Positions 5,937 through 7,144 of a stretch of DNA of 7,144 nucleotides are shown here, piece by piece. Positions within the stretch are counted from its first letter, which is position 1. Each line of letters opens with the position of its first letter. Source of the stretch: Gammaproteobacteria bacterium (GTDB lineage: Bacteria; Pseudomonadota; Gammaproteobacteria; UBA12402). The stretch is from positions 1-7,144 of the forward strand of contig JANQHY010000297.1 in NCBI GenBank assembly GCA_028282395.1, written 5' to 3'. The notes under the pieces were generated by a model. The model had not been told where the DNA came from and did not search any database. It saw only the letters and a list, made by a program, of their open reading frames with translations. A program made the translations under genes and the position numbers.

Positions 5937-6663
5937 GACCCTCTACTCCTCTATTTTTCTTTACTGCTGGCTGACCTTTATTGGCGGCAGCTCCACGGCT
6001 TTTCTCTTTGGTTGCAGTGTTACTATTAGTTTGGTAATCGGTTGCATCACCTTTATAGATCCATACTTTCACACCAATAATGCCATACGCTGTCTTTGCT
6101 TCAGCAAAACCGTAATCGATATCAGCACGAAAAGTATGTAATGGGACACGACCTTGACGCGACCATTCACTACGTGCAATTTCAGCACCACCAAGACGAC
6201 CGCTAATGCAAACCTTAATACCTTGCGCGCCAGCGCGTAGCGTGCTTGACATTGCCCGTTTCATTGCACGACGGAAAGAGATACGCTTCACTAATTGTTG
6301 AGCAATACTTTCAGCCACTAATGCCGCAACAACTTCTGGCTTACGAATCTCTTCGATATTGATATGGACAGGCACCCCAATTTTTTTACTTGCCTCTTGA
6401 CGCAACTGCTCAATCTCACGACCGCTTTTACCAATAATAATACCGGGACGCGCTGCATAGATCGTGACTTTTGCATCACGGGCAGGCCGCTCAATATCAA
6501 CATGGCTAATACCAGCCTGCTCTAAGCGCTCATGCAAAAATTCGCGCAAAATAATATCTTGGCCCAATTTCTCAGCAAACTCCCCTTTTTTAGGGAACCA
6601 GCGTGATGACCAAGTCTTGTTAATGCCTAAGCGAATAACATGTGGATGAACTTTTTGCCCCAT
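5917..6663 (-). CDS. rpsC: 30S ribosomal protein S3 with long C-terminal tail
   Basis: S3 lines the mRNA entry tunnel in the head of the 30S subunit. The N-terminus [14 protein letters not shown] is typical. The KH domain has GIIIGKSG (GxxG at residues 78-81). The residues linked to mRNA-unwinding activity in E. coli, R131, R132 and K135, are present in FRRAMKRAM. The C-terminal domain shows [20 protein letters not shown] and [15 protein letters not shown]. After the conserved end VKVWIYKGD (about 206), a 43-residue low-complexity, hydrophilic tail follows, so the protein is 248 aa against 233 in E. coli. The last 20 nt overlap rplP and include its start. ATG 6663 has AGGAG about 10 nt upstream. 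Confidence 0.98.
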   Translation of the reverse strand: MGQKVHPHVIRLGINKTWSSRWFPKKGEFAEKLGQDIILREFLHERLEQAGISHVDIERPARDAKVTIYAARPGIIIGKSGREIEQLRQEASKKIGVPVHINIEEIRKPEVVAALVAESIAQQLVKRISFRRAMKRAMSSTLRAGAQGIKVCISGRLGGAEIARSEWSRQGRVPLHTFRADIDYGFAEAKTAYGIIGVKVWIYKGDATDYQTNSNTATKEKSRGAAANKGQPAVKKNRGVEGHATTQE

Positions 6664-6678
6664 GAATCACTATCTCCT

Positions 6679-7011
6679 CTATTCGTCAGATACTTCAACC
6701 GTAATATGGCAAGTGCGCTTCAGAATACCTGAAGCACGCCCTTTAGCACGTGCGCGATGGCGTTTGAGTGTTGGACCCTCATCAACATAAATCGCACTTA
6801 CTCTCAATTCGTCAACATCAGCACCGTGATTATGCTCGGCATTCGCCACTGCTGAGTCGAGCACTTTTTTAATGGTGGCAGCCGCACGCTTACCACTAAA
6901 TGTTAATAGATCTACTGCCCGCATAATTTCCATGCCACGAATCTGATCGGCAACTAGGCGACCTTTCTGGGCAGAAAAACGCACATGTCTAGCAACTGCT
7001 TTTGTTTGCAT
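6679..7011 (-). CDS. rplV: 50S ribosomal protein L22
   Basis: L22 has a globular domain at the 50S surface and a long beta-hairpin reaching the peptide tunnel constriction. The 110-aa length equals that of E. coli. Seen: [20 protein letters not shown] near the N-terminus, [17 protein letters not shown] (residues about 54-70), and the hairpin [34 protein letters not shown]. The hairpin tip [12 protein letters not shown] is the region in which macrolide-resistance changes are known in other bacteria; no deletion is apparent. It follows rpsS by 2 nt and precedes rpsC by 15 nt. Confidence 0.98.
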   Translation of the reverse strand: MQTKAVARHVRFSAQKGRLVADQIRGMEIMRAVDLLTFSGKRAAATIKKVLDSAVANAEHNHGADVDELRVSAIYVDEGPTLKRHRARAKGRASGILKRTCHITVEVSDE

Positions 7012-7013
7012 GA

Positions 7014-7144
7014 TTATTTACCCTTCGTTTTTCTATCACCGGCATGACACTTAAATGTCCGTGTCGGTGCAAATTCACCTAACTTATGCCCCACCATATT
7101 CTCAACAATGAGAATCGGCACAAATTGCCGACCATTATGTACAG
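7014..7144 (-). CDS. rpsS: 30S ribosomal protein S19, C-terminal part (cut by window edge)
   Basis: S19 sits in the head of the 30S subunit near the A-site finger and S13. Only the last 42 codons and the TAA stop are inside the window; the start lies beyond 7144. The translation [30 protein letters not shown] (in the first part) is a clear family match. It continues [12 protein letters not shown], where the position normally glycine (RTF/Y-K/R-G-H) is cysteine. The stop is 2 nt before the rplV ATG, so the genes are probably coupled. Confidence 0.96.
   Translation of the reverse strand, partial: VHNGRQFVPILIVENMVGHKLGEFAPTRTFKCHAGDRKTKGK

Noticed and set aside
5863..6141. Plus-strand open frame opposite the rpsC-rplP junction with membrane-like residues
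   Set aside because: It is antisense to two certain genes; hydrophobicity is a by-product of the complementary codons.
673..7016. Reassignment of TGA to tryptophan as explanation for missing TGA stops
   Set aside because: No in-frame TGA occurs inside the genes and the Trp codons I checked are TGG; all conserved proteins have normal lengths with standard code.
1..7144. A new multi-gene system, mobile element or CRISPR array
   Set aside because: Every long stretch is explained by canonical S10-spc genes in canonical order; the largest gap is 110 nt.

Overview
The window is the middle of the bacterial S10-spc ribosomal-protein supercluster, read entirely on the minus strand. Gene order in the direction of transcription (high to low coordinates) is rpsS (partial), rplV, rpsC, rplP, rpmC, rpsQ | rplN, rplX, rplE, rpsN, rpsH, rplF, rplR, rpsE, rpmD, rplO, secY (partial). 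All 17 genes are recognisable by close similarity to known families. This order, and the break between rpsQ and rplN, match the Escherichia coli S10 and spc operons. The protein sequences look proteobacterial, most likely from an uncultivated or little-studied gammaproteobacterium with moderate, somewhat AT-leaning composition. I cannot name the species. No mobile element, CRISPR array, tRNA or rRNA is visible.

Layout: positions 5028-7144 hold the distal S10 operon (S19, L22, S3, L16, L29, S17). Its genes are packed with gaps of 2-40 nt and one 20-nt overlap (rpsC/rplP). Positions 4918-5027 are the only sizeable gap (110 nt). This gap holds a convincing intrinsic terminator for the S10 operon. 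Right after it comes a perfect extended -10 promoter element with a GC-rich discriminator, the likely spc promoter. Positions 608-4917 hold the spc operon from L14 to L15, and 1-607 the first about 202 codons of SecY. The 65-nt rplO-secY gap has a tandem stop, a small inverted repeat and a possible five-codon leader ORF whose stop overlaps the secY start.

The genes work together: ten large-subunit and six small-subunit proteins are made from two adjacent transcription units, together with the SecY translocon channel, in the usual coupling of ribosome supply with membrane-protein export capacity.

No new multi-gene system is present. The points worth a second look are local. They are a long-form S14 carrying a complete Cys-Cys-Cys-His zinc-site pattern, an Asn-rich N-terminal extension on L15, a long S3 tail that runs into rplP, an overlap between rpsE and rpmD built on a 6-nt tandem repeat, complete absence of TGA stops with frequent TAG, a 10-residue insertion in L6, cysteines at normally glycine positions in S19 and L15, and the terminator-promoter and secY leader structures. 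Some starts were changed from the longest ORF: rplO to 1149 and rplE to 4162, both decided by Shine-Dalgarno position and family length.
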